Positions 28,637 to 37,540 of a stretch of DNA of 64,000 nt are shown piece after piece (the stretch's first letter is position 1; each line of letters begins with the position of its first letter). Origin of the DNA: Sulfurospirillum sp036802865 (lineage in GTDB: Bacteria; Campylobacterota; Campylobacteria; Campylobacterales; Sulfurospirillaceae). Position numbers and translations under genes: made by a program. The notes beneath the pieces were generated by a model. The model did no database searches, was not told the DNA's origin, and was given only the letters and a program-made list of their open reading frames with translations. The DNA lies in assembly GCF_036802865.1 (NCBI RefSeq), contig NZ_DAIRVK010000006.1:62001-126000 (forward strand). The letters are read 5' to 3'.

Positions 28637-29103
28637 AGTATAACACGCCACTTCGCAATAAGTTTTTCCAGTGAAAATGCCGCATTGGCAGGGCTGGTCG
28701 AGGGAAGTTTGATGATGGAAATACCTGTTTCTGCTTCACAATACTTTTGGTAGAGTTTTTCTGCTGTTGCTCCATTGGCATAAATCTGCTTGATAGAAGT
28801 CTCCTTTAAAATCTTGGAAAAATCCATCGGTCTAACATTTTTGATGCTACTGTCACTTGAGCCTATAATATCGCAACTGTAAATGACATCCCAAAGAGCG
28901 ACACCGTGTTTTAAGAGCAGTACTTTTTTTTCTTCGATAGTGATAGGCAAAGGTGCATGGGTTAATGAGGCAATCACCTTCCAAAAACGGTTTTGAGGGT
29001 GGGCATAATAAAAGTTTTGTTCACGTGATTTAACAGAGGGAAATGTGCCTAAAATAAGCACTTTTGAGGCGGTATTGTAAACAGGTTCAAAGGAGTGTTG
29101 CAT
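28633..29103 (-). CDS. DNA-deoxyinosine (hypoxanthine) glycosylase, UDG superfamily
   Basis: 156 residues. The N-terminal block FEPVYNTASKVLILGTFPS, then SREQNFYYAHPQNRFW, and the C-terminal LPSTSPANA are the hallmarks of family 6 uracil-DNA-glycosylase-fold enzymes that remove hypoxanthine from DNA. Hypoxanthine arises from adenine deamination, including under nitrosative stress. Single gene, no partner. Confidence 0.88.
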   Translation of the reverse strand: MQHSFEPVYNTASKVLILGTFPSVKSREQNFYYAHPQNRFWKVIASLTHAPLPITIEEKKVLLLKHGVALWDVIYSCDIIGSSDSSIKNVRPMDFSKILKETSIKQIYANGATAEKLYQKYCEAETGISIIKLPSTSPANAAFSLEKLIAKWRVIL

Positions 29104-29131
29104 CTCTTTTTACTTTCTATTAGGGACTTTT

Positions 29132-29160
29132 ATGGCTCATGAGTTTTGCCCAAGAGCCAT
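29132..29160. terminator. Weak hairpin downstream of eptA
   Basis: ATGGCTC and GAGCCAT pair (7 bp, 15-base loop) between the eptA stop and the glycosylase start. No T-tract follows in the eptA direction, so termination is uncertain. Confidence 0.3.
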
Positions 29161-29186
29161 CAACTATCAAAAAGTATAGCACAAAC

Positions 29187-30773
29187 CTAGTGTAAGAGGT
29201 CGAGGTTCGGCTTGTACTCGCTTGTTTTCACCTCAAAGAGACCTAAGAGTGTGTGAAAGAAATTGTCTTGTGAAAAGCGTTCATTAGCTTTTACCTGTAA
29301 AGATTCTCTCTTTGTTTTATCGCCAAAGTAAAAGAGTGCAGGTACGTGTTTTTGGGTCTCTGGAGCGATCATATAAGGAAGGCCGTGTAGATAAACGCCA
29401 TTTTCCCCGAGTGATTCGCCATGGTCGGAAAAGTAGATAAGCGTAATGTCATACTTATCTTGGTTTGCTTTGAGCTGATTGATGGTTTCATTGATGATGT
29501 AATCGGTATAGAGAATCGTGTTATTATAGGTGTTGACGATTTGCTCATGGCTACATTTATCGAGTTCTTGTGTGTCACAGGTAGGTGTGAATTTTTTAAA
29601 TGTATCGGGGTAACGTTTAAAGTAGGTTGGTCCGTGACTGCCTTCTTGATGAAGCACGATAAACGTATCTTCATAGCGTGCATCTATGTTGGTTTGAAAA
29701 TCTTTGAGCAACACTTCATCAAAACCTTGACCGCCATATTGAACAACGTCTTTCATTCGCTTTGCGATCTCTTTGTCACCACCTGAATTGTTGTCTCTCC
29801 AAATAATGCGAACACCTGTTTTTGCCAAAACATCGACAGCATTTTCAAAGTATTCTTTGTCATCTCCCCAATCATTTCTGCCAAATTTTGAAAACATACA
29901 CGGTACTGAAATAGCCGTTGCCGTGCCACATGAAGCGAAGTTTTGTAAGTAAACGACGTCATCTCTTTTAGACAAAAGTGGATTGGTCGGTACGTCATAG
30001 CCACCCAGTGAAAAGTTTTGCGCACGTGCCGTTTCTCCTAAGACAAATACGACCAGTTTTTTCTTTGCACTGCTTTGGCGTGTTGCATCTGTGGCAATAG
30101 CCCTAAATTCTGGCTTTGGTTTTACTTTAGCATAGACAAATTTGGAAAAAGACGCGATGGGATAAGCGGGGTTGAGGTACATCTTGAGTTCATGGTGATT
30201 TCTAAAAAATGAACTGTAGGATTTGCTCACCATCATATAAAGCCCTACAATAATCAATAAAGAAAGGACCCCCACGAGAGCTTTTTGTGCAAACTCTTTC
30301 GCATAAGTTGAAAAAGAGATAGGTGCTTTAAACAGTACCCAAAAAGAGAGAAGACTAGCACAACTGAGGTAGATGATAAGTTTAGGCGTAAAAAGATCAA
30401 GCACTTCAGCACTATCCGTTTGCATCACATTGATAAACATATTTTTATCGATAACCGTTCCAAACGTATCGATGAAATAACTTGACATCGCACCCACCAC
30501 TATGAGGATAGAGACAAAAATTCTAAATACTTTTCGGTGTGTCAGCAGTAAAAGAAAATTGAGAATACAAATGAACATAAGCATCAGAATGAAAGGCGCA
30601 CTAAAGGCAATGAAATAGTTTTTCTCTTCCATGGCAAATGTGAAAATTTTTGAAAAGAATGTAATGTTATAAAGTGAAACCATACCCAAAGAGAGCAGTA
30701 GAATGGTTCTTTGACTGTGTGATGCAAAAAGTTTAAAAGGCATGAATACTATCCTTATTAAGTTAATGCTCAC
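29187..30773 (-). CDS. eptA: Phosphoethanolamine transferase, EptA family
   Basis: 528 residues: five N-terminal membrane helices (to about 183) and a periplasmic sulfatase-fold domain. Metal and catalytic residues are visible: VLGETAR (Glu247), the nucleophile Thr284 in SCGTATAISVPCMF, RDNNSGG and YFSDHGESLGENG with HGLPY. These enzymes move phosphoethanolamine from phosphatidylethanolamine to lipid A (in Campylobacter jejuni also to the flagellar rod), giving polymyxin resistance. It lies 32 bases after the histidine-kinase gene, in an operon with its own two-component system, as with PmrAB-EptA. Confidence 0.94.
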   Translation of the reverse strand: MSINLIRIVFMPFKLFASHSQRTILLLSLGMVSLYNITFFSKIFTFAMEEKNYFIAFSAPFILMLMFICILNFLLLLTHRKVFRIFVSILIVVGAMSSYFIDTFGTVIDKNMFINVMQTDSAEVLDLFTPKLIIYLSCASLLSFWVLFKAPISFSTYAKEFAQKALVGVLSLLIIVGLYMMVSKSYSSFFRNHHELKMYLNPAYPIASFSKFVYAKVKPKPEFRAIATDATRQSSAKKKLVVFVLGETARAQNFSLGGYDVPTNPLLSKRDDVVYLQNFASCGTATAISVPCMFSKFGRNDWGDDKEYFENAVDVLAKTGVRIIWRDNNSGGDKEIAKRMKDVVQYGGQGFDEVLLKDFQTNIDARYEDTFIVLHQEGSHGPTYFKRYPDTFKKFTPTCDTQELDKCSHEQIVNTYNNTILYTDYIINETINQLKANQDKYDITLIYFSDHGESLGENGVYLHGLPYMIAPETQKHVPALFYFGDKTKRESLQVKANERFSQDNFFHTLLGLFEVKTSEYKPNLDLLH

Positions 30774-30805
30774 ATTCTAGTATAAATAAATGAATTTAGG
30801 ATGAA

Positions 30806-32206
30806 TTAAAATGTTATAAAAATGGTTGTACCAACTTTTTCTTGGCTCTGGATTGAAATACCAAAATCATGTAGGTCAAGAATGTTTTTAACAATGGCAA
30901 GCCCTAATCCACTTCCTTGGGTACTTTGCTTACTTTCATTGCCTCTGTAAAACTGCTCAAAAACATGTACCAACTCTTCTTTGCTAATTCCCATACCTTC
31001 ATCGCTTATTTGAAGTTCATGCGGGAAAAGAGCGATGTTAATGGTGGCTGGAGTTGATGTATATTTGATGGCATTGTCAATAAGGTTGGCGATGGCGATT
31101 TTTAAAAGAGCGGCATTGCCTGACACACTGACAGGTTCTAAGGTATTGACTTGTAAGTTCAGATTTTTCTGCTTACATAAAAGGCGTTTTTCTTCGATGG
31201 CATCCATGAGAATTTCATCTAAATAGACTTCATTAAAATGGCGTTTGAGCTCATTTTTAGTGTTACTGGATAAAAAGAGAATTTTTTCAATGACCTCATG
31301 AAGGGTGGTGACCTCTTTGGCAACCTTTTTTAAAATGTGTTGGTACTCTTCGGCTGTGCGCTCTTTGCGCAGACCTACGTCAACTTCACCCTTGATGATG
31401 GTTAACGGTGTTTTGAGTTCATGCGAAGCATTTTGCCCAAACTGCTTGACCTGCGCATACGCATTTTGCAGTTCACTCAAAAGGGCGTTAAATGTATCGA
31501 TTAGATTATCGATTTCATAGGCAATATGCGTTTTGGGGATGGTCGAGTGTAAATCCTGCGTCGTTATTGCTTTGGCTATATTGGTAACTCTTTGAACGTT
31601 TGAAAGTGATTTTGAAATTAAAATATAAGCCAGTCCTAAAATAATGGCAAGCAACAAAGAGAGCCCTACCCAAAGTGTAGAGATCATCTCTTTGATTTGA
31701 GGAGTATGTTTATCATAAGGCATCGCACATTGCAAGAAGAGCATTTGAAACTCATTTTGAGCTAAAAAAATTGTTCCAATATAGATCTTGCGTTGTGTTA
31801 ATTGGGTATCGGACATTATCGAAAAAACAATTTTCTCTGGTTCTTCAAAAATTTGTTGAACAATAGAAGGCTCTATTTTGAGAATTTCACCTTTAAGATC
31901 ACTGGATTTGTTGAGAACGTGTGGCGTATTTGAGAGGCTATCATAGGCTACAATTTGTGCGTATAAAACAGGGATATCAAACTCTTTTTTATTGTCATCA
32001 AGGATGATGGTTTCTTTATCTGAAGCTTGGATAAAGTCATGTTTAATGTCTTTTAAAACGGTAAAAAGATTGGCTTCTAAAGACTGTTTATACGAACTTT
32101 CAAGCGTGTGTACAACGATGTATCCAAAGCTATAAAAGAGAGCAAATAAAACAATCCCAAGCATAGCGATCAGTCTGAATTTAAAATTTTTAAAGAGCGG
32201 TATCAC
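30806..32206 (-). CDS. Membrane sensor histidine kinase
   Basis: 466 residues: TM1 about 12-34, a periplasmic domain of about 140 residues, TM2 about 177-198, HAMP, dimerisation domain with His262 in NASHELKTPLT, then N box (NLIDNAIKYT), G1 (DEGMGIS), F (FEQFYRG) and G2 (GSGLGLAIV). The family is OmpR-type (EnvZ/QseC-like). It overlaps the response regulator gene by 17 bases and probably senses envelope damage or cationic peptides, given the downstream eptA. Confidence 0.93.
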   Translation of the reverse strand: MIPLFKNFKFRLIAMLGIVLFALFYSFGYIVVHTLESSYKQSLEANLFTVLKDIKHDFIQASDKETIILDDNKKEFDIPVLYAQIVAYDSLSNTPHVLNKSSDLKGEILKIEPSIVQQIFEEPEKIVFSIMSDTQLTQRKIYIGTIFLAQNEFQMLFLQCAMPYDKHTPQIKEMISTLWVGLSLLLAIILGLAYILISKSLSNVQRVTNIAKAITTQDLHSTIPKTHIAYEIDNLIDTFNALLSELQNAYAQVKQFGQNASHELKTPLTIIKGEVDVGLRKERTAEEYQHILKKVAKEVTTLHEVIEKILFLSSNTKNELKRHFNEVYLDEILMDAIEEKRLLCKQKNLNLQVNTLEPVSVSGNAALLKIAIANLIDNAIKYTSTPATINIALFPHELQISDEGMGISKEELVHVFEQFYRGNESKQSTQGSGLGLAIVKNILDLHDFGISIQSQEKVGTTIFITF

Positions 32207-32864
32207 TGATGGAGTATCCTTGGTTGCGATGTGTTTTTATGAGTTTGAGTTCAAAATTTTTATCTATTTTAGTACGCAGTCGGTACATGTAAACATTGAG
32301 AATATTACTTTGAATACTCTGTTCCATACTAAAAAGTTGCTCTTCTAAAATACGCTCTTCTACGATGGCATTTTTATGGCGCATTAGGTATTCCAAAAGA
32401 ACATACTCTTTGGCCGTTAAGGAGATAAATTCATTAGCGCGACTAACGGTTTTGGTAAGAGGATTGAGTTCAAGATCGCTCACACGAAAAAGCTGTTCTT
32501 TTTGGTCATGTTTACGCAGTTGTACATGAATACGCGCAAGCAGTTCATCAAAACTGAAAGGTTTGGTCAGATAATCATCCGCGCCTGAGTTGAGTAGGCT
32601 CACTTTATCGCTAATGGTACTTTTGGCGCTGAGCATAATGATAGGTATGGCAATTTTTTGCTCCCTGAGTTTTGAGCAGACCTGATCACCTTGTAGTCCT
32701 CGAATCATAATATCTAGAATAATAACATCGTAAGCACCTAGTTCCGCAAGGTATATAGCATCATCGCCATTATCGCAGATGTCAACACAAAAGTACTCTT
32801 CTTCCAGCCCTTTTTTTAAAAAAGCAGAAATTTTGACATCATCTTCTACGATCAGAACTTTCAT
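32190..32864 (-). CDS. OmpR-family response regulator
   Basis: 224 residues: receiver domain with acidic pocket Asp8-Asp9, phospho-acceptor Asp51 (IILDIMIRG) and LTKPFSFDELLARI, then a winged-helix DNA-binding domain ending in TKIDKNFELKLIKTHRNQGYSI. The start immediately abuts the rarD stop. Expected to control its own operon including eptA. Confidence 0.94.
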   Translation of the reverse strand: MKVLIVEDDVKISAFLKKGLEEEYFCVDICDNGDDAIYLAELGAYDVIILDIMIRGLQGDQVCSKLREQKIAIPIIMLSAKSTISDKVSLLNSGADDYLTKPFSFDELLARIHVQLRKHDQKEQLFRVSDLELNPLTKTVSRANEFISLTAKEYVLLEYLMRHKNAIVEERILEEQLFSMEQSIQSNILNVYMYRLRTKIDKNFELKLIKTHRNQGYSISDTAL

Positions 32865-33761
32865 TTAACCTTCTTTTGAGCGTCTTTTTTTCAAGTATCC
32901 ATCCATACTAAAAATGGCAAGTGCAATCCAAATAAGCACAAAACTTGTGAGTTTTTCAGGAACCAAAATCTCATCATAAACAAAAATTGCTAACAAAAAG
33001 GAAACGGTAGGTCCAATGTATTGGAAAAATCCTAGGTACATCAAGGAAATTCTCGTAGCAGCGGCATTAAACCATAAAAGAGGCACAACGGTAATAACAC
33101 CTGCAAGCATCAATAACCACGAAGTTGTATTGAGTGGAAATACAAAGGCATTGTGATCGGTTGCAATCAAATAGCCAAAATAGATCAGGGCCAAAGGAAA
33201 CAAAATGAGTGTTTCAATGTAAAGTCCTGTCAGCGCAGGAAGATTGACCTGCTTACGAATAAGACCGTAAAAAGCAAAGCTAAATGCTAAGAGTAAAGAG
33301 ACGATGGGCACGGAGCCAAGCGAGAAAACCTGATATGCAATCGCGATAAATGCTAAAGCAATCGCAATTTTTTGCCAAAAAGAGGGGCGGTCTTTAAAGA
33401 TTAGTATGCCCAGCGCAAAGTTAACCAATGGATTGATGTAGTATCCTAGGCTTGATTCTGCGATCATATTGTGTCCCACTGCCCAAATAAAAACAAGCCA
33501 GTTTGTTGAGACTAATAAGGCGGAGAGCACAAGGTATTTTATTTTGTGAACATCTTTGATGAGCAGTTTAAATGCTCCAAATTGACGACTAAAAAGAATC
33601 ATACCAAAGAGAAGGAAAACAGACCAAATAATGCGGTGCGCTAATATTTCGGTAGCGCTTACATTTGAGATAAGTTTAAAATAGATCGGCACTAAGCCCC
33701 AAAATACGAACGCTAAAACAGCGTATATGTAGCCTTGTGCTTCTTTTGAGAGGTTGTTCAT
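32865..33761 (-). CDS. rarD: EamA-family transporter RarD
   Basis: 298 residues, about ten transmembrane helices. The N-terminal GYIYAVLAFVFWGLVPIYFKL and AESSLGYYINPL are characteristic of RarD, an EamA/DMT-superfamily permease of uncertain substrate. First gene of the four-gene operon rarD-regulator-kinase-eptA; its stop and the regulator start are adjacent. Confidence 0.9.
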   Translation of the reverse strand: MNNLSKEAQGYIYAVLAFVFWGLVPIYFKLISNVSATEILAHRIIWSVFLLFGMILFSRQFGAFKLLIKDVHKIKYLVLSALLVSTNWLVFIWAVGHNMIAESSLGYYINPLVNFALGILIFKDRPSFWQKIAIALAFIAIAYQVFSLGSVPIVSLLLAFSFAFYGLIRKQVNLPALTGLYIETLILFPLALIYFGYLIATDHNAFVFPLNTTSWLLMLAGVITVVPLLWFNAAATRISLMYLGFFQYIGPTVSFLLAIFVYDEILVPEKLTSFVLIWIALAIFSMDGYLKKRRSKEG

Positions 33762-33807
33762 GGAATCCAGCTTTGTGTAGTAGTGTCGATATTATAGGAT
33801 AAAGATA

Positions 33808-33819
33808 CTTACATGTATG
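33808..33819. repeat. Degenerate palindrome CTTACATGTATG
   Basis: Near-copy (9 of 12) of TTTACATGTAAA, with the core TTACATGTA intact, in the divergent region between rarD and the cyclase gene. Confidence 0.4.
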
Positions 33820-33862
33820 AATTAAGAACAATAATTTATTTTTATTTGTTACTAAAAATTGT

Positions 33863-33868
33863 TATAAT
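33863..33868 (+). promoter_or_regulatory. -10 element of the Cache-PAS-GGDEF gene
   Basis: TATAAT 24 bases before the ATG, with T-rich sequence upstream and no clear -35, as is usual for sigma-70 promoters in Campylobacterota. An AAGGAAG ribosome site follows. Confidence 0.5.
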
Positions 33869-33892
33869 CTAAAAAATAGGGAAAGGAAGAAA

Positions 33893-36016
33893 ATGCAAAT
33901 GCGCCTAAAGGGAAAGTTATTTACGTTTATGTTTACACTTTTTATATTTTTCTCTTTATGTGTTTGGTCTTATTCGGAGATTTTATTTTCTAAAATTAAC
34001 GAAAAGTGGGCAGAGCGATTTATTAAAAAGCAAATTGTTTTTGATAAAAATAGAACGCTTCTTCCTTTGGCTCATGAGATTGAAATTATTAAAGAGATGA
34101 TTAAAGAGCCAGCTTTAATTGCTATGGCATTGGATGATGAGAACAATACAAATCGTCAAAAGGGCTTGGCAGTTTTAGAGACATACCGTCAAAAATTTCA
34201 AAGTAAAAGTTATTTTGCAGGATTTGTAAAAAGTGAAAATTATTATTTTAACGATGCAAAAAACAGCTATGCCGGTAAAGAACTTCAGTATAAACTCTCT
34301 TCCCTTAGAAGCAATGATTCTTGGTTCTATGCCGTTCTTGCGGATAATAAAGCATATCAAATTAACGTAGATACGGATGAAGCACTTGGTAATACGTATG
34401 TGTGGATCAATTATGATGTAAGAGTTAATGATCAAATCGTTGGCATTGTTGGTACGGGAATGGATTTTACACGCTTTGTGCGAGAGTCTGTTGGCATAGA
34501 GCAAGAAGGCGTGAAGAATTTTTTTATTAACCGTCATTTAGATATTCAACTTGAGCGTGATACCAAGCTTAGCGACTATGAAAGTTTACAAAAAGCAGAT
34601 GGCAGTCATAGGAAAATAGATACACTCTTTATACATAGAAATGATCGCAATGCGATTCAAGAAGCGATTGGGTATTTGAGCGCTCATCCTGATGAAATTC
34701 GCACGTTTTGGGTAGAGTATGGAGGTGGCAAAAAGCTTCTTGGTATGAGCTATCTTAAAGAGATTGATTGGTTTAGTCTAACACTGATTGATTCCAAAGA
34801 GTTGGAGGTTATTAAAGATTTTTCTATTCTTCCGATGCTGAGTGTACTTTTTTTAATTGCACTTATTGTTGTAAGCATTGAGCTACATTCTTTGATTCTC
34901 AACCCACTAGAACAACTGAAAACATCGATGCAAAAGATTGGGAATGGTCATTATGAGATTGATCTAAACCCTGTTGGAAGTGCTGAGATTGAGGAACTTT
35001 CCAAGCAGTTTATAGCGATGATCGAATACGTACGTGCAAACAAAAGCGCATTGGAGGCGACAGTTCAAGAACGAACCCTTGGGTTTATGCAAAGCGAAGC
35101 CAAGCTCAATACGATTCTTAATAGTGTAGAAGCGTTCATTTACATCAAAGACACGCAATACCGTTATCTTTATGCCAATAAAAAAACATGTGATCTCTTT
35201 GGTCTTCCCTTAGATCAAATTATAGGGAGAGAAGACAGTGATTTTTTTGATGCAGCAACGGTTCGTCAGATTCGAAAATTTGATAGTGAAGTGATTGAAT
35301 ACGGACGTAAGGTAACGCTTGAAGAGGCAAATACCCATAAAGAAACAGGCAATACCACGACATATCTTTCCACTAAAATGCCACTTTTACGTGAAGATGG
35401 CAGTATTTACGCTTTATGCGGGGTTTCAACAGACATCACGGAGCGTAAGAAAAATGAAGAGCTGATTCGTGAGCTTGCATTTCATGATACGCTTACACGC
35501 TTACCCAATCGAAGAATGTTTGATGAAAAATTTACGTTTTTACTCGCCCAAGCGAAACGTCATCATCAATGGGGTGCGCTTTTGGTAATAGATCTGGATA
35601 ATTTTAAGCCGCTCAATGATGCTTCTGGGCACAAAGCAGGCGATCTTTTACTCACAGATGTAGCCGCACGTCTGAATGCGTGTGTCCGTCAAAGTGATAT
35701 TGTCGCTCGTTTTGGTGGCGATGAGTTTATCGTGGCGCTTGGTGAGTTAAGTAAAGATCAAGAGAATGCTAAGGTTGAGGCGATGAGAGTAGCTTCTAAG
35801 ATACTCTTTCATATTAGAGCGCCGTATGTCCTTTTATTGGATGAAGAAGGCGATGATAAAGTGATTACCCATGAGTGTACGGCAAGCATTGGTGTAGCAC
35901 TTTTTGGATATGATAAACAACATAAAGAGCACATCTTTAGCGAAGCCGATAAAGCGATGTATCAAGCCAAGCAAAAAGGGCGAAATCGTATAGAGTTTTA
36001 CAAGGAGAATGTATGA
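33893..36016 (+). CDS. Cache-HAMP-PAS diguanylate cyclase
   Basis: 707 residues. TM1 about 10-32, an extracytoplasmic double-Cache-like domain (about 45-300, with ISMA-like WFYAVLADNK and GNTYVWINYDVRV), TM2 about 308-330, HAMP, PAS (about 405-520, AFIYIKDTQYRYLYANKKTCDLFG) and GGDEF. The catalytic GGDEF is at 608-612, preceded by RQSD five residues upstream, an intact inhibitory I-site. It should make c-di-GMP in response to a periplasmic ligand. ATGA overlap with the next gene. Confidence 0.92.
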   Translation: MQMRLKGKLFTFMFTLFIFFSLCVWSYSEILFSKINEKWAERFIKKQIVFDKNRTLLPLAHEIEIIKEMIKEPALIAMALDDENNTNRQKGLAVLETYRQKFQSKSYFAGFVKSENYYFNDAKNSYAGKELQYKLSSLRSNDSWFYAVLADNKAYQINVDTDEALGNTYVWINYDVRVNDQIVGIVGTGMDFTRFVRESVGIEQEGVKNFFINRHLDIQLERDTKLSDYESLQKADGSHRKIDTLFIHRNDRNAIQEAIGYLSAHPDEIRTFWVEYGGGKKLLGMSYLKEIDWFSLTLIDSKELEVIKDFSILPMLSVLFLIALIVVSIELHSLILNPLEQLKTSMQKIGNGHYEIDLNPVGSAEIEELSKQFIAMIEYVRANKSALEATVQERTLGFMQSEAKLNTILNSVEAFIYIKDTQYRYLYANKKTCDLFGLPLDQIIGREDSDFFDAATVRQIRKFDSEVIEYGRKVTLEEANTHKETGNTTTYLSTKMPLLREDGSIYALCGVSTDITERKKNEELIRELAFHDTLTRLPNRRMFDEKFTFLLAQAKRHHQWGALLVIDLDNFKPLNDASGHKAGDLLLTDVAARLNACVRQSDIVARFGGDEFIVALGELSKDQENAKVEAMRVASKILFHIRAPYVLLLDEEGDDKVITHECTASIGVALFGYDKQHKEHIFSEADKAMYQAKQKGRNRIEFYKENV

Positions 36017-36354
36017 TTAAAGTGTACGGCATTACAACATGTGGTAGTGTAAAAAAAGCGATTGCATTTTTTAAACAGAAGGTAGTACCTTATAGTTTTG
36101 TTGATCTAAAAAGTACACAACTAAGCGATGCAAAGCTCGAATCGTGGCTTAGCAAACAGCCCATGTCCGTTATTTTTAACACAAAAGGGACAAAGTTTAA
36201 AACGTTGGGACTCACTAAAGACATCAGCGATGAAGAGAAAAAAAGCTGGCTTTTAAAAGAACAACTGCTTTTTAAGCGCCCCATCGTTGAGTGTGAAGAT
36301 GGAACGCTTTTGGTTGGTTTTGATGAAGAGGTTTACACTCAAAAATTTGTCTAA
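36013..36354 (+). CDS. ArsC/Spx-family (YffB-like) thioredoxin-fold protein
   Basis: 113 residues. Thioredoxin-fold N-terminus MIKVYGITTCGSVKKAIAFF with single active-site Cys10, and KRPIVECEDGTLLVGF near the end, as in the small YffB/ArsC-like proteins. It lacks clear arsenate-reductase-specific features. Function unknown; glutathione-linked reduction has been suggested for YffB. Translationally coupled to the cyclase by ATGA. Confidence 0.85.
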   Translation: MIKVYGITTCGSVKKAIAFFKQKVVPYSFVDLKSTQLSDAKLESWLSKQPMSVIFNTKGTKFKTLGLTKDISDEEKKSWLLKEQLLFKRPIVECEDGTLLVGFDEEVYTQKFV

Positions 36355-36974
36355 GCACGCTTGGCGGTGGAGATAAAAAAAGCTGCCAAGAGTAAAAACC
36401 CTCCTGTGAGGCGGTTTTGAATTTTAATGGCACGAATAGATTTGAGCACACCTTTTAATTTAGATGCCAGTGAGCTGTAGCCTGTCATCACGATGATGTC
36501 CACACCAATAAGTGTTGAGCAGATAATGATAAATTGCCCTAAAAGAGGCTGGTTTGGGTTTAAAAATTGGGGTATAAAAGCGACTAAAAAGACGGTTGCT
36601 TTGATGTTAGTAAGATTGATTAAGGTCGCTTGGATGAAAGCTTTAGGGGCACTAAAGGCTTTAATATTGGCAGTATCATCTGGCAAATGTGGCTTTTCGA
36701 TAAACTTCATTGCACCCAAAAAAACTAAGTAAGCAACACCAACCCATTTAATAATGTTAAAAAGCATCAGCGAACTCATAATGAGTGAACCAAGCCCAAT
36801 GACCACAACAAATGTTTGCACAAAAAGACCCATTTGAAGCCCCATAATAGCTGCATATGAGCGTTTAAGTCCGTATTTGAGTCCATAGTTCATTGAAACA
36901 ACCGCTCCAGCTCCAGGCGAGACGCTAATCAAAATAGATGCCACAAGCATCGTTAACCAAATATCAAGCTCCAT
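36351..36974 (-). CDS. LysE/RhtB-family exporter
   Basis: 207 residues, about six membrane helices, with family motif SVSPGAGAVVSMNYGLKYGLKRS and NLTNIKATVFLVAFIPQF. Members export amino acids or related metabolites; the substrate cannot be told. Its stop overlaps the convergent ArsC-like gene by four bases. Confidence 0.9.
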   Translation of the reverse strand: MELDIWLTMLVASILISVSPGAGAVVSMNYGLKYGLKRSYAAIMGLQMGLFVQTFVVVIGLGSLIMSSLMLFNIIKWVGVAYLVFLGAMKFIEKPHLPDDTANIKAFSAPKAFIQATLINLTNIKATVFLVAFIPQFLNPNQPLLGQFIIICSTLIGVDIIVMTGYSSLASKLKGVLKSIRAIKIQNRLTGGFLLLAAFFISTAKRA

Positions 36975-37042
36975 AAAAGAATCCTTCTCATTTGCATGTA
37001 AGATACGGAATTGTAATCCAAAGTGGCTTAGAGAGAATAGAG

Positions 37043-37068
37043 TTTTTGCAAAATTTATTTTGCAAAAA
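37043..37068. repeat. AT-rich perfect inverted repeat
   Basis: TTTTTGCAAAAT (37043-37054) and ATTTTGCAAAAA (37057-37068) are exact inverses with a two-base loop. It lies directly before the 105-base repeat copy A and could be a terminator or a binding site. Confidence 0.5.
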
Positions 37069-37072
37069 TTTG

Positions 37073-37177
37073 AAGCACCAAGGGTGCGTGGGCATTTTGC
37101 CGAGAAAAACCCAGTGTTAACGTAGTTTTTGAAGCTTTGCTTTAAAAACGTGTAAAGAGTTCAATAATGACTCTATT
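37073..37177 (+). repeat. Dispersed structured repeat, copy A
   Basis: About 83% identical (hand alignment, one single-base gap) to 62015-62120 and in the same orientation relative to the downstream gene. Predicted elements: GCACC/GGTGC hairpin, TGGG/CCCA pairing around GGC/GCC, a hairpin GTTTTT/AAAAAC with loop containing AGCTTTGC, and AGAGT/ACTCT. The block ACCCAGTGTTAACGTAG is invariant. A TACAAT promoter lies after this copy, so it may be its own transcript or a DNA element rather than a leader. Confidence 0.6.
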
Positions 37178-37198
37178 GATAAAAGTGCCTTGCTGTGG

Positions 37199-37204
37199 TA
37201 CAAT
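37199..37204 (+). promoter_or_regulatory. Putative -10 of the NosL/ABC operon
   Basis: TACAAT with an upstream TGTGG (extended -10-like), 24 bases before the ATG of the first operon gene; AAGGAGA ribosome site in between. Confidence 0.4.
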
Positions 37205-37228
37205 CTTTTCTTAGGTTAAGGAGAAGCA

Positions 37229-37540
37229 ATGCGCGCTAGATTCATGTTTTTCACACTATTTTTTACGCTTAGTGTCACACTAATGGCACAGGGCATTTAC
37301 TTTTCTCATACGCGCACACTCACGTCAACGCAAATAACATCAAAAGAGCAATTGAGTGCGCTTGTGGGGTTGCCTGACCTTGCTCTTGTGAATGAAGCGC
37401 ACTATGTTCGCCACCGTAGCCTTAGTTCTATTTTTGCCTATTTTAATGAGTCACCCGAACTTTTAGAGTATTTTCCCTCCACTTTTGTTTATCGTTATGC
37501 GCCATATACACATCCTTCAAGGATAGAACGTGTCTTTTAA
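37229..37540 (+). CDS. Small secreted protein, unrecognised
   Basis: 103 residues with signal peptide MRARFMFFTLFFTLSVTLMA. The mature 80-residue part contains LVGLPDLALVNEAHYVRHRS and many aromatic residues, no cysteine. I do not recognise a family. It overlaps the permease gene by 11 bases and opens a six-gene operon, so it probably works with the ABC transporter in the periplasm. Confidence 0.75.
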   Translation: MRARFMFFTLFFTLSVTLMAQGIYFSHTRTLTSTQITSKEQLSALVGLPDLALVNEAHYVRHRSLSSIFAYFNESPELLEYFPSTFVYRYAPYTHPSRIERVF

